DNA of 50,767 bases from a bacterium (GCA_024641285.1 JAHEDH010000224.1:1-50767); one strand, 5' to 3'; positions 1 to 11,502 are shown, counted from the stretch's first letter. Notes: a model not told the origin generated them from the letters alone. Made by a program: numbers and translations.

Positions 1-87
1 GCCCCCCAAGTACCATCGGCGCTGGCAGGTTTCACTTCCGTGTTCGGAATGGGAACGGGTGGTTCCCCGCCGCTATCGCCACCGGAC
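1..87 (-). rRNA. rrf: 5S ribosomal RNA, 3' part cut by window edge
   Basis: The reverse complement carries the conserved 5S core, including GGAAGTGAAACC and CGCCGATGGTAC, in the right order. The 5' end is placed near base 87 from the start TCCGGTGGCGATAGCGG. The 3' terminal stem lies beyond base 1, so only about three quarters of the gene is present. It follows the 23S gene on the same strand after a spacer of about 60 bases and is the last gene of the rRNA operon. Confidence 0.93.
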
Positions 88-120
88 AAATCTTCAAGTG
101 TCGGGCAACCCCGAGCACTC

Positions 121-155
121 CATAGCGAGCACGTGTCTTTGATTTTCAATCCAAG
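121..155 (-). repeat. 3' arm of the 23S rRNA processing stem
   Basis: This lies just beyond the 23S 3' end. CATAGCGAGCACGT at 121-134 is a perfect inverted copy of 3933-3946 beyond the 5' end. Similarity continues inward through the TCTT, GATTTTC and ATCCAAG blocks with small bulges. Such long flanking stems are the usual RNase III entry site for releasing pre-23S. Confidence 0.75.
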
Positions 156-425
156 CCCTCGGGCAATTAGTACCGGTCAGCTGAATGCATTACTGCACTT
201 ACACTTCCGGCCTATCAACCTGGTCTTCTACCAGGGCCCTTACTGGGTTAACCCCATGGGAAGTCTCATCTCGAGGTGGGCTTCGTACTTAGATGCTTTC
301 AGCACTTATCCCGTCCACACATAGCCAACCAGCCGTGCTCTTGGCAGAACAACTGGCACACCAGCGGTGTGTTCATCCCGGTCCTCTCGTACTAGGGACA
401 AATCCTCTCAAACTTCCTGCGCCTG

Positions 426-460
<35 letters not shown>

Positions 461-479
461 AAACCCAGCTCGCGTGCCG

Positions 480-557
<78 letters not shown>

Positions 558-1067
558 ACCCCCGTCGATATGGACTCTTGGGGGGTATAAGCCTGTTATC
601 CCCGGAGTACCTTTTAGCCGATGAGCCATCACGCACCCACATGCCATGATGGGATCACTAAGCCCAACTTTCGTTCCTGCTCGACTTGTAGGTCTCGCAG
701 TTAAGCTTCCTTGTGCCTTTACACTCAACGTCTGATTGCCGACCAGACTGAGGAAACCTTTGGGCGCCTCCGTTACACTTTAGGAGGCCACCGCCCCAGT
801 GAAACTGACCGCCAGACACTGTCCCTGATCCGGATAACGGACCGAGGTTAGAAGGCCGTCGAGTGAAGGGTGGTATTTCAACATTGACTCCACGATGACT
901 GGCGCCACCGCTTCCTAGTCTCCCACCTATCCTACACATCAAACGCCAGACTCCAATGTCAAGCTACAGTAAAGGTTCCGGGGTCTTTCCGTCCTGCCGC
1001 AGGTAGTGAGCATCTTTACTCACACTGCAATTTCACCGAGTCTCTGGTTGAGACAGTACCCAAGTCG

Positions 1068-1859
<792 letters not shown>

Positions 1860-2713
1860 TGGGGCTTAGTTTCAAAGCTTTGGCCGAAGCCTAACCTCTC
1901 CACTTGACCTTCCAGCACCGGGCAGGCGTCACACGGTATACATCGTCTTGCGACTTAGCACCGTGCTGTGTTTTTAGTAAACAGTCGCTTGGGTCTGGTC
2001 ACTGCGGCCCCCTCAGGCTGCCGGACGCGAAGTCCTTGACCTTACCGGGGCGATCCTTCTCCCGAAGTTACGGATCAAATTTGCCGAATTCCTTAACCAG
2101 AGTTAACTCGCTCGCCTTGGTATTCTCTACCTGTCCACCTGTGTCGGTTTGGGGTACGGGCTCCCTAAGACCTCGCTAGAAGGTTTTCTCGGTGGCATGG
2201 GCGTTCAGCGACTTCGCCTAAATCGGCTCCGTATCACTTCTCAGGCTTCACGAGGTCCGGATTTACCTGGACCTCACCCTACGGGCTTACCCCGGGACAA
2301 CCAACGCCCGGGTTCGCTTACCCTTCCACGTCACTCCATTGCTCACCTACTACGCGCTGGGTCGGTAGGCCCCGAAGGGCTTTCCTTAGCAAACGTGATT
2401 CGGTCTGAACGGTCTTAGAGAGGTACTGGAATATCAACCAGTTATCCATCGATTACACCTCTCGGTCTCACCTTAGGTCCCGACTTACCCTGGGCGGACG
2501 AGCCTTCCCCAGGAACCCTTGGACAATCGGCGGAAGAGATTCTCACTCTCCATTCGCTACTCATGCCGGCATTCGCACTCGTGTAGCCTCCACGGCTGGC
2601 TTCCGCCGCCGCTTCGATGGCCACACGACGCTCCCCTACCAACCCAGTATCAGAGATACTGAATTCCGCAGCTTCGGCGCTGTACTTGAGCCCCGTTACA
2701 TTTTCCGCGCAGA

Positions 2714-2775
<62 letters not shown>

Positions 2776-3647
2776 TGGCTGTTTGGGCAACTCCACATCG
2801 TTTCCCACTTAGTACAGACTTAGGGGCCTTAGCTGGCGATCTGGGCTGTTTCCCTCGCGTCCACGAAGCTCATCCCACGTAGACTGACTGCCTTGCTCTG
2901 GAACTCTGGGATTCGGAGTTTGACTGGGGTCGGTAAGCTTGTAGGCCCCCTAACCCAATCAGTGCTCTACCCCCAGAGCTAAACGCAAGACGCTAGCCCT
3001 AAAGCTATTTCGGGGAGAACCAGCTATCGCCGAGTTTGTTTGGCCTTTCACCCCTATCCACAGGTCATCCCCCCAGTTTTCAACCTAGGTGGGTTCGGGC
3101 CTCCACGAGGTCTTACCCTCGCTTCACCCTGCCCATGGATAGCTCACTCGGCTTCGGGTCTATGACATGCGACTAGACGCCCTATTAAGACTCGCTTTCG
3201 CTTCGGCTACGGCTCACGCCTTAACCTCGCCACACATCGATAACTCGCCGGCTCATTCTTCAAAAGGCAGGCGGTCAGAATCCGAAGATTCCTCCCACTG
3301 CTTGTAAGTCAACGGTTTCAGGTTCTGTTTCACTCCCCTCGCCGGGGTCCTTTTCACCTTTCCCTCACGGTACTTGTCCGCTATCGGTCACTAGAGAGTA
3401 TTTAGCCTTACGAGGTGGTCCTCGCAGATTCACACGGAATATCCTCCGTGATACTTGGGAACTCCACAAAGAGAGCGATCAGTTTTCGTCTACAGGGGCT
3501 GTTACCCGCTCTGGCCCAGCTTTCCAGCTGTGTTCGACTAACCGCCGCTTTTGTAACTCTTCGCCAGGATCTGTGTCCTGACACGTGGGTCCCGCAACCC
3601 CGGTGTGGCAACGCCACAGAGCTATCACACCACACCGGTTTGGGCTC

Positions 3648-3679
<32 letters not shown>

Positions 3680-3910
3680 ACTGTTGTTTTCTCTTCCTCG
3701 AGGTACTGAGATGTTTCAGTTCCCCCGGTTGTCTCTACCGCCCCTATGTGTTCAGAGCGGAGTAACTGGGCATGACCCCAGCTGGGTTTCCCCATTCGGA
3801 AATCCCCGGATATAACGCCTGCTTGACGGCTTCCCGGGGCTTATCGCAGCCTGCTACGTCCTTCATCGACTTCTAGTGCCAAGGCATCCACCGTTGACTC
3901 TTAGTAGCTT

Positions 3911-3946
3911 GGATAATAGAAAATCCAAGACGACGTGCTCGCTATG
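3911..3946 (-). repeat. 5' arm of the 23S rRNA processing stem
   Basis: This is the partner of 121-155. Bases 3933-3946 are the exact inverted complement of 121-134, and the pairing extends towards the mature 23S 5' end. It lies at the 23S-proximal end of the spacer. Confidence 0.75.
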
Positions 3947-4182
3947 CAGTTCTCAAGGTGCCTGAAGGACTGTCCGGGGCCTGGATGGGCTCCGGAGCAG
4001 ACTCCTTCACGACTGAACAGCGTGTAGACACGACATCTCTCTTCACGATCTCGACTCGTCACGCACCGCCGTTGCCGGCAGGCGCTTCCATCTCGATCAT
4101 CCGAGGTTGATGCGTGTGAATAATCAGCGTCTAACTAGGAACTGGAACCAGCTGTGATGGGCTGATTCGTGTTCGCTCCTTA
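3915..4182 (-). other. 16S-23S internal transcribed spacer without tRNA
   Basis: The spacer is about 268 nt. I looked for tRNA-Ile and tRNA-Ala signatures (T-loop GGTTCGA, anticodon stem, CCA end) and saw none. Its 23S-proximal part holds the processing-stem arm and, next to it at 3947-3960, the element CACCTTGAGAACTG. A close relative of that element, TCCTTGACAACTG, lies in the leader before 16S at 5984-5996. Confidence 0.8.
3947..3960 (-). promoter_or_regulatory. Conserved rRNA leader-type element in the spacer
   Basis: CACCTTGAGAACTG on the minus strand, followed by GCATAGCG, resembles the TTTGAGAACT element found ahead of 16S and 23S in mycobacterial rRNA operons, where it is associated with antitermination and processing. 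It occurs twice in this operon (see 5984-5996). The role is inferred from position and similarity. Confidence 0.45.
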
Positions 4183-5708
<1,526 letters not shown>

Positions 5709-5799
5709 TTCACTTCACTCGCACCTCTCGGTCCGAGCTCAGATCCAATCAATTGTTCGTTTGCATCCACGGATCTCATGACGTGATCCGACGTTGTGT

Positions 5800-5820
5800 G
5801 GATCTCGTACTGCGAGATCC
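5800..5820 (-). other. Perfect 8-bp hairpin in the 16S leader
   Basis: GGATCTCG and CGAGATCC flank a 5-base loop. It lies about 90 bases before mature 16S, inside the transcribed leader. It may contribute to pre-16S folding or processing. There is no T-run after it on either strand, so I do not call it a terminator. Confidence 0.5.
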
Positions 5821-5983
5821 GGATTCATGTTTGGGTCCCGAGAGAACATGACGTTGAGGCACGTCCTCTCGAGCTCAATGTTTCCCAGATCGTTGGCCGA
5901 AGCCGCCGATCTCGGACTTGATGATGCTGTGCAGCACCGATTCGAAAATCGATACTGCGCATGCTGATTTTTTACACGCTGTT

Positions 5984-5996
5984 CAGTTGTCAAGGA
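5984..5996 (-). promoter_or_regulatory. Conserved rRNA leader-type element before 16S
   Basis: TCCTTGACAACTG on the minus strand repeats, with one changed base in the core, the spacer element at 3947-3960; both are followed by a short A-rich tract and AGCG. It contains a TTGACA hexamer, but no -10 follows at 16-18 bases. The duplication ahead of both large rRNAs argues for an antitermination or processing role instead of a promoter. Confidence 0.45.
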
Positions 5997-6178
5997 GCCT
6001 GAATCGCTCTCTGCGTCGCCGGGCTGGTGCCCTTTGGCGCAGACCTCTCATGTTAGGAGACCGATGTTGTCCGATGCAAATCGCGGTGAAAGCACCATGC
6101 GATCGGCGCACGGTCGGACTCTCTTCCTTGAGAGGGTCTCTCGCGGTTGGTCAGGATCTGACCTCCGGAGGAATGTGA

Positions 6179-6206
6179 ACAGTAACACCACCGGCAACTC
6201 TGTCAA
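6179..6206 (-). promoter_or_regulatory. Candidate rRNA operon promoter
   Basis: On the minus strand a perfect TTGACA (6201-6206) is followed after 16 bases by TACTGT (6179-6184), which fits the TANNNT -10 consensus of actinobacteria. Transcription would start near base 6172, giving a leader of about 460 nt before mature 16S. It is the best -35/-10 pair between tyrS and 16S. Confidence 0.5.
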
Positions 6207-6303
6207 ATCGTCGGTGCGTACCAATCGAACCCACCTGGGATCCACAGCGCTCCACAGTCGCATCCGAACCCCGCACCCGGTACAACACAGACGTGTCGAC
6301 GGG

Positions 6304-6331
6304 GATTCCCGAGCCCCGCTCCCCGCTCGCC
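6304..6331. repeat. Heptad tandem array A, after tyrS
   Basis: Four 7-base units of the type GMKYCCC/GCTCSCC stand head to tail. The last base of the array is the first base of the tyrS stop codon on the minus strand (6331-6333). The units are degenerate but keep G at position 1 and a C-rich end. It is one of several intergenic arrays with the same period and different unit sequences. Confidence 0.5.
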
Positions 6332-7569
6332 TACGACACCAGTTCGACGAAGCGGCGCTTGCCGACCTGGAGGACGTCCCCGGCGAGCGTCGCTCTGGCG
6401 ACCTGCTCATCGGCGAGCTTCGAGCCATTGAGCTTGATCGCCCCTTGCGCCAGCAGCCGACGGGCCTCGCCAACCGATGACGACAGCCCCGCGGCGTGGA
6501 CGAGATGGGGTATGGAAACGGGGTCCTCGTCGGGCAGGGTGAATGTGGGAATGTCCTCTGGAACCTGCCCCTTGCGGAAGACGCGATCGAAGGCCGCCTC
6601 GGCATCGAGTGCCGCCCGTTCCGAGTGATAGAGCTCGATGATCGAACGGGCCAGCATCCGCTTCGTCTCCCCTGGATGCAGTGAACCGTCATCGAGCCCC
6701 CGCCGGGTCTCGTGAACCCGCTCCGCCGGCAACTCGGTTGCGAGCTCCAGCCATTGCGCCATGAGCGGGTCGGGGATACTCATCGTCTTGCCGAACATCT
6801 CGTCGGGCGACTCGGTGATCCCGATGTAGTTGCCCAGCGATTGCGACATCTTCTCGATGCCGTCGGTCCCGACCAGGAGTGGCATGGTCACCGCAACCTG
6901 CGGTTCGACACCGTAGCGCTGTTGGATCGATCGGCCCATCATGAGGTTCCAGAGCTGATCGGTTCCTCCGAGCTCGATGTCGGCTTCCACCGCCACCGAG
7001 TCGTAGCCCTGCAGGAGCGGGTACATGAACTCCATCACCGAGATCGGTGAGCCCGAGTCGTAGCGATTGGCGAAGTCGGAGCGTTCGAGCATCTGGGCGA
7101 CGGTCGCCTTGGACGTCAGCTCCAGCATGCCGTACATGTCGAAGGTCGACAGCCACTCGGAGTTGTATCTGATCTCGAGATTGTCGGGCAGCAGGATCTT
7201 GGCGAACTGGTCCAGGAGGGCGTCTGCATACCCCTTCACCTCCTCGCGGCTCAACCGCTTGCGGGTCGCCGTCTTGCCGCTCGGGTCGCCCACCTGGGCG
7301 GTGAAATCGCCGACGATGAGCACTGCGGTGTGACCCAGTTCCTGAAAGTGCCGCAGCTTGCGCAACACGACCGCCCACCCGAGGGTCACGGCCGGCGCCG
7401 TGGGATCGAGACCGAGTTTCACCCGGAGCGGCCGACCGAGATCGAGCTTCTCCTGCAGGCCTTCAGCGGGAGCGACGGTGTCGACTCCTCGCATCACCCG
7501 AGCCAGTGGCGAGACTTCACCCGTCGCTGCCGGTCTGTCATCTGTGATCGGTGATCTGTCATCTGTCAT
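6331..7569 (-). CDS. tyrS: Tyrosyl-tRNA synthetase
   Basis: This enzyme charges tRNA-Tyr with tyrosine in the cytoplasm. It has a class I catalytic domain (KLGLDPTAP, GDFTAQVGDPSG, ELGGTDQLWNLM), the KMSKS-loop variant KMSQSLGNYIGI, and a C-terminal S4 RNA-binding domain (about residues 345-410, EARRLLAQGAIKLNG). The HIGH element reads TLGW (residues 62-65), where many TyrRS have HLGH. The ATG at 7569 lies inside heptad array B, so its first codons are repeat-encoded; GTG 7497 or ATG 7494 are likely true starts, since recognisable homology begins near RGVDTVAPAEGL. No strong Shine-Dalgarno precedes any of them. It follows mpg by 15 bases, as in M. tuberculosis (mpg-tyrS), and precedes the rRNA operon. 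Confidence 0.95.
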   Translation of the reverse strand: MTDDRSPITDDRPAATGEVSPLARVMRGVDTVAPAEGLQEKLDLGRPLRVKLGLDPTAPAVTLGWAVVLRKLRHFQELGHTAVLIVGDFTAQVGDPSGKTATRKRLSREEVKGYADALLDQFAKILLPDNLEIRYNSEWLSTFDMYGMLELTSKATVAQMLERSDFANRYDSGSPISVMEFMYPLLQGYDSVAVEADIELGGTDQLWNLMMGRSIQQRYGVEPQVAVTMPLLVGTDGIEKMSQSLGNYIGITESPDEMFGKTMSIPDPLMAQWLELATELPAERVHETRRGLDDGSLHPGETKRMLARSIIELYHSERAALDAEAAFDRVFRKGQVPEDIPTFTLPDEDPVSIPHLVHAAGLSSSVGEARRLLAQGAIKLNGSKLADEQVARATLAGDVLQVGKRRFVELVS

Positions 7570-7574
7570 CTGTG
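7533..7574. repeat. Heptad tandem array B, at the tyrS start
   Basis: Six 7-base units of the type RTCTGTS run without interruption, for example ATCTGTC and ATCTGTG, with one ATCGGTG variant. The array spans the short gap between mpg and tyrS and the first codons of tyrS if the upstream ATG is used. Confidence 0.75.
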
Positions 7575-7584
7575 GATGGCGAGA

Positions 7585-8118
7585 CTACCCATCGACCGGG
7601 CGGGCCACGAAGCGCAACCGCGCCTCCGTGGCGACACTGATCCCGATCCTCGGCGTGGCCGCCCACCGAGTGCTGCCAGGTGAGCCGCCGAGCTCGATGC
7701 GCTCACCCAAGTGGGTCCCCGTGAAGCTGCCCTCGATGGCCATGGCCTGGCACAGCTTGCCGGGCCCGTCGGTGAGGTGATCCGCCCGCCCCCGCCGCTC
7801 GGCCATCGTCGCAGTGCCTTCGATCGGCTCACCTGCTCTGATGAGCACGGCCTGGCCCGAATCCACGGCGCCGGTCACGAGGTTGACACACCAGTGGATG
7901 CCATAGCTGCGATACACGTAGACCGCCCCTGGGCCCTCGAACATCGCAGCGTTTCTCGGCGTTCGGCCGCGGAAGGCGTGGCTGGCAGGATCATCGGGCA
8001 GATAGGCCTCCACCTCGGTGATCGCCAGCGAGGTCACCGTGCCGCCGACCCTGGTCGTGAGGCTCATGCCGAGCAGTTTCGGCGCGACCTCGTCGGCGTC
8101 TGCCGACAACCAGTCCAC
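7585..8118 (-). CDS. mpg: DNA-3-methyladenine glycosylase (AAG/MPG family)
   Basis: This base-excision repair enzyme removes alkylated purines such as 3-methyladenine. At 177 aa it is near the usual size for compact bacterial members. Family blocks are visible in order: SLAITEVEAYLPDDPASHA with the catalytic-region Glu, FRGRTPRNAAMFEGPGAVYV, YRSYGIHWCVNLV, and GPGKLCQAMAI. The start is GTG at 8118, three bases after the argF stop, so it is probably translated from the same mRNA. Downstream is tyrS, the same neighbour as in mycobacteria. Confidence 0.93.
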   Translation of the reverse strand: MDWLSADADEVAPKLLGMSLTTRVGGTVTSLAITEVEAYLPDDPASHAFRGRTPRNAAMFEGPGAVYVYRSYGIHWCVNLVTGAVDSGQAVLIRAGEPIEGTATMAERRGRADHLTDGPGKLCQAMAIEGSFTGTHLGERIELGGSPGSTRWAATPRIGISVATEARLRFVARPVDG

Positions 8119-8121
8119 CGC

Positions 8122-9012
8122 TCAGCCGAGTTCGTCGAGCAGCACGGCCTTGAAGGAGTGCAGCCGGTTCTCCGCCTGGTCGAACACCATCGACCGGCGG
8201 TGCTCCATCATCTCGTCGGAGACCTCCTCACCGCGGTGGGCCGGGAGGCAATGCATGAAGATGGCCTCGGAGTCGGCGTCCTCGAACAGCGCAGGCGTGA
8301 TCTGGTATCCGGCGAAGTGGCGACGCCTGAGCTCCGCCTCGGCTTCCTGGCCCATCGACGTCCAGACGTCGGTGTAGATCACGTTCGTACCTGCCACGCC
8401 CTCCCTCAGGTCGGATGTGATGGTCACGTCACCGATCTCGCTCGCCATCTCGGTCACCGAGGCATCGGGCTCGTATCCGGGTGGTGACACGACGCGGATC
8501 GCGGAACCGAGTTTCACCGCCGCCAGCATGAGGCTGTGACACACGTTGTTTCCGTCTCCGACATAGGTGATCGTCGCCTCGTCGAGTGGCAGGTGGTCCG
8601 CGACGGTCATCATGTCCGCCACCGCCTGGCACGGATGCTCGAGGTCGGACAGGAGGTTGATGAGGGGAATGGCGGTGGCGGCGTCGATCTCGGTGAGGTC
8701 GGAGTGGTCGAACACCCGCATGCCGAGTGCGTCGAGGTAGCGCCCGAGTACGCGGCCGACGTCCGCAGGTGTCTCTCGTGAGCCGAGACCGGTCTGGTCG
8801 TTGCGGATGACGATGGGGTGGGCGCCGAGCTGGATGGTGGCGATGTCGCAGCTCACCCACGTGCGCAGCGACTGCTTCTGGAAGAACAGGCCGACGGACA
8901 TGCCGTCCAGAGCCTGGCGGTGGTCCTGGGGGGATGCCTTGACCTCCAGCCCCGTCTCGACCATCCGCCCGAGGCGGTCGGCTTCGGTGTCGGCGATCGT
9001 CAGAAAGCTCAT
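8122..9012 (-). CDS. argF: Ornithine carbamoyltransferase (divergent)
   Basis: It is predicted to make citrulline from ornithine and carbamoyl phosphate in arginine synthesis, using the product of carAB. At 296 aa it is slightly short. Supporting motifs are HPCQ, DVWTSMGQE (ornithine-binding loop type) and HCLPAHRGEE. The carbamoyl-phosphate loop, usually STRTR, reads SLRTW (residues 48-52): the key Ser, Arg and Thr are kept but the last Arg is Trp. SLRT is also typical of N-acetyl- and N-succinylornithine carbamoyltransferases, so substrate choice is not certain. Its ATG overlaps the pheT stop (ATGA). No other arginine gene is present in the window. Confidence 0.85.
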   Translation of the reverse strand: MSFLTIADTEADRLGRMVETGLEVKASPQDHRQALDGMSVGLFFQKQSLRTWVSCDIATIQLGAHPIVIRNDQTGLGSRETPADVGRVLGRYLDALGMRVFDHSDLTEIDAATAIPLINLLSDLEHPCQAVADMMTVADHLPLDEATITYVGDGNNVCHSLMLAAVKLGSAIRVVSPPGYEPDASVTEMASEIGDVTITSDLREGVAGTNVIYTDVWTSMGQEAEAELRRRHFAGYQITPALFEDADSEAIFMHCLPAHRGEEVSDEMMEHRRSMVFDQAENRLHSFKAVLLDELG

Positions 9013-11405
9013 GCGCGCCCCCTCAGCTCGGCACCGGTGGCAGCGGCGGCCTCGATCATTGCCGAGCGGACCGGCGCGACCTCTTCTCCTGAAAGCGTCC
9101 GGTCCGGGGCTCGGAGCACGTAGTGGATCGCAAGCGACTTTCGCCCCTCTTCGAGTCCCCGATATTCGTCGAATACCTCGGCGGACTCGATGAGCTCACC
9201 CCCGGCGGCGACCGTTGCCGCGAGGAGCTCGACTGCCGGCATGTCGCGCTCGATCACGAACGCGAGATCGAATTCGGACCTGGGGAAGACGCTGGGCGAC
9301 TCGAGTTGCGGCTTCGGAGTCGGAGCGAGGAGGTCTGGCATGTTCAGTTCGCCCGCGGCAACCCTGCCTTCGAGGTCGTAGTGCCTCGCAACCGTCGGGT
9401 GTACCTCCCCGACGTGGCCGACCACATTCCCGCTGACCGCGACTTCGGCGCACCGTCCCGGGTGATAGCCCGGGTAGGTCGCAGGCCGAAGCTCGAGATC
9501 GAGGTCGAGCACCTCACCGATGAGACGGGCGAGCGCCGTCGCCGTGAAGGCGTCGGTGGGCCGCCCGGACCCGCCGAGCTCGAGGCCGCCGGATACGCCG
9601 AACAGCGCGAAACCCACACGAACCGGTTGCTGGGGGATCCGGGCGTCGGTGTCGTCTGCCTCGGAGAAGAACACCCTGCCGGTCTCGAACAGGCCACCGT
9701 GACCTGCGCCATGGCTGGCGTTGTACCGGAGCGATGCCAGCAGGCCGGGCAGTAGTGTCGTTCGCAGAGCCCCCTCCTCCTCGCGGAGGGGGTTCCTGAC
9801 CGTCACGATCCTCCGGGCCCAATGGTCGGCCGGATACCCGATCATGTCGAGATCATCGGGGTCCATGAAACTCAGATGCACGGCCTGATGGAGTCCGGCG
9901 CCGACGAGAGCGGACCGCAGCCTGCGTTCCCTGTGCTGTTCGGCCGTCAGCCCGGCGGCCGAACCACGTGGCAGGCTCTCGCCGAAACGGTCGAAACCGT
10001 GGAGGCGGGCGACTTCTTCGACCAGATCGATCGGACGCTCCAGGTCAGGGCGGAAGGTGGGCACCACCACGGAGAGCGGGTCTGCGCCGGCGACGTCCAG
10101 TTCGAGCTTCTCGAGCAGCCTGGCGACCTCCCCGACCGAGAATCCAGGGCCGAGTGTCCTCGTGATGTCCGACAGTCGCAGCTCGAGCGTGTGCTCTGTG
10201 ACGGGTACTGCGATCTCGTCGACGACGCCCTCCAGGATGGTCGCGCCCGACATCGCCGCCAGGAGCTGGGCTGCCCGAGACGAGGCGCGCAACGGCAGAC
10301 CGGGATCCACACCACGTTCGAATCGTGACGACGCCTCCGAGCGGAGCCCATGCCGGCGCGACATCCACATGATCGTCGGCGGGTCCCAGGTGGCCGCCTC
10401 GAGAAAGACCCGTGTCGTCTGCTGGGACACCTCGGATGTCGCTCCACCCATCGTGCCCGCCAGGGAGATCGGACCGGATGCGTCGCAGATCACCAGGTCG
10501 TCCTGCGACAGGGCCCGCTCGATGTCGTCCAGGGTGGTCATCTTCTCCCCCGACTCTGCCCTACGCACCACGAGATGCTCACCGACGACTCGATCCGCGT
10601 CGAAGGCGTGCAGCGGGTGGCCCAGCTCGAGCATGACGTAGTTCGTGACATCGACCGCGTTGGAGATCGACCTGACGCCGGCCGAACGGAGACGTTGCCG
10701 CATCCAGAACGGCGATCGACCGATCACGACGTTCTGGATCTCACGTCCGGTGAACCGCAGACATCCTGACGGATCTTCGATGTCGACGCTGGTCGAGGGA
10801 GTGCCGGGAACGGTCGGCAGATCCGGCTCCACCATCGAATACGGCACGTCGAAGTAGGCGGACAGCTCTCGGGCGATGCCCATCATCGACATGGCGTCAG
10901 GTCGATTCGGCGTGATCGAGAGATCGAAGATGACGTCCGGCAGTGCGACATACTCGGCGAAGTCCAGACCGACGGTGGCGTCGGCGTCGAGCACGAGGAT
11001 GCCGGCGGCATCCTCGCCGATGCCGAGCTCTCGCTCCGAGCAGATCATCCCGTTCGATTGGACCCCACGGATCTTTCGGGTTCCGATCTCGAAGCCACCC
11101 GGCAGGACGGCCCCGGGTTTGGCGAACGGCACGATCGCTCCGACGTCGAAGTTCCACGCCCCGCACACAACATCGACCGGAGTCCGGGCGTCGTCGTAGA
11201 CGACCTGGCACAACCTGACCTTGTCGGCGTCAGGATGCGGTTCGATGCTGATGACTTCGGCGATGACGACTTCTGTCCAGTCGGCCTCGGGGAACTCGAT
11301 GCCTTCCACCTCGTGACCCAGCGACTCGAACGCCTCGCGGATCTCTGCCACGTCGTCCGTCGGCAACGCGATGTAGTCCGCCAGCCAATCCAGCGAGACC
11401 CTCAT
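9009..11405 (-). CDS. pheT: Phenylalanyl-tRNA synthetase beta subunit
   Basis: This is the beta subunit of the (alpha-beta)2 PheRS. The 798 aa run in family order: N-terminal tRNA-binding OB domain (about 40-150, PHPDADKVRLCQV, GIGEDAAGILVL), B3/B4 editing domain (about 210-390, NAVDVTNYVMLELGHPLHAFD), B5 domain (about 400-475), a degenerate catalytic-like core, and a C-terminal anticodon-binding fold (about 700-798, FPRSEFDLAFVIERD). The ATG at 11405 has GAGGG five bases upstream and starts exactly at the usual MRVSLDWLADY. A 97-base gap with heptad array C separates it from pheS. The stop overlaps the argF start. Confidence 0.97.
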   Translation of the reverse strand: MRVSLDWLADYIALPTDDVAEIREAFESLGHEVEGIEFPEADWTEVVIAEVISIEPHPDADKVRLCQVVYDDARTPVDVVCGAWNFDVGAIVPFAKPGAVLPGGFEIGTRKIRGVQSNGMICSERELGIGEDAAGILVLDADATVGLDFAEYVALPDVIFDLSITPNRPDAMSMMGIARELSAYFDVPYSMVEPDLPTVPGTPSTSVDIEDPSGCLRFTGREIQNVVIGRSPFWMRQRLRSAGVRSISNAVDVTNYVMLELGHPLHAFDADRVVGEHLVVRRAESGEKMTTLDDIERALSQDDLVICDASGPISLAGTMGGATSEVSQQTTRVFLEAATWDPPTIMWMSRRHGLRSEASSRFERGVDPGLPLRASSRAAQLLAAMSGATILEGVVDEIAVPVTEHTLELRLSDITRTLGPGFSVGEVARLLEKLELDVAGADPLSVVVPTFRPDLERPIDLVEEVARLHGFDRFGESLPRGSAAGLTAEQHRERRLRSALVGAGLHQAVHLSFMDPDDLDMIGYPADHWARRIVTVRNPLREEEGALRTTLLPGLLASLRYNASHGAGHGGLFETGRVFFSEADDTDARIPQQPVRVGFALFGVSGGLELGGSGRPTDAFTATALARLIGEVLDLDLELRPATYPGYHPGRCAEVAVSGNVVGHVGEVHPTVARHYDLEGRVAAGELNMPDLLAPTPKPQLESPSVFPRSEFDLAFVIERDMPAVELLAATVAAGGELIESAEVFDEYRGLEEGRKSLAIHYVLRAPDRTLSGEEVAPVRSAMIEAAAATGAELRGRA

Positions 11406-11423
11406 GATGCCCTCGTTCCTCGG

Positions 11424-11500
11424 GCGCACCACGCACCACGCAGCACGCAGCACGCCTGGACGCGTGGCGTGAAGCGTGGGGCGTGAAGCGTGGGGCGAGA
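11424..11500. repeat. Heptad tandem array C, between pheS and pheT
   Basis: Eleven consecutive 7-base units fill 77 of the 97 bases between the two genes. The first five units are ACGCACC/ACGCAGC-like and the last five alternate GGCGTGA and AGCGTGG. The two halves are roughly complementary, so the array can also fold into an imperfect hairpin. This is the clearest array of the window. Confidence 0.85.
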
Positions 11501-11502
11501 TT

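Larger units (their letters stand above)
5709..6330 (-). other. rRNA operon leader and promoter region, no gene
   Basis: These 622 bases separate the end of tyrS from the start of 16S. I find no credible protein or tRNA gene. They hold, in transcription order, a heptad repeat at 6304-6331 abutting the tyrS stop, a promoter-like pair at 6179-6206, the leader element at 5984-5996, and a perfect 8-bp hairpin at 5800-5820. The composition is less GC-rich than the flanking genes, as expected for a leader. Confidence 0.6.

Noticed and set aside
3915-4182. tRNA-Ile or tRNA-Ala in the rRNA spacer
   Set aside because: No cloverleaf, T-loop or anticodon arm could be found.
5988-5993. TTGACA as the rRNA promoter -35
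   Set aside because: No -10 follows at a usable distance, and the same element recurs in the 16S-23S spacer, so it is a leader element, not a promoter.
11424-11500. CRISPR-like array
   Set aside because: Units are 7 bases with no spacers and no cas genes are nearby.
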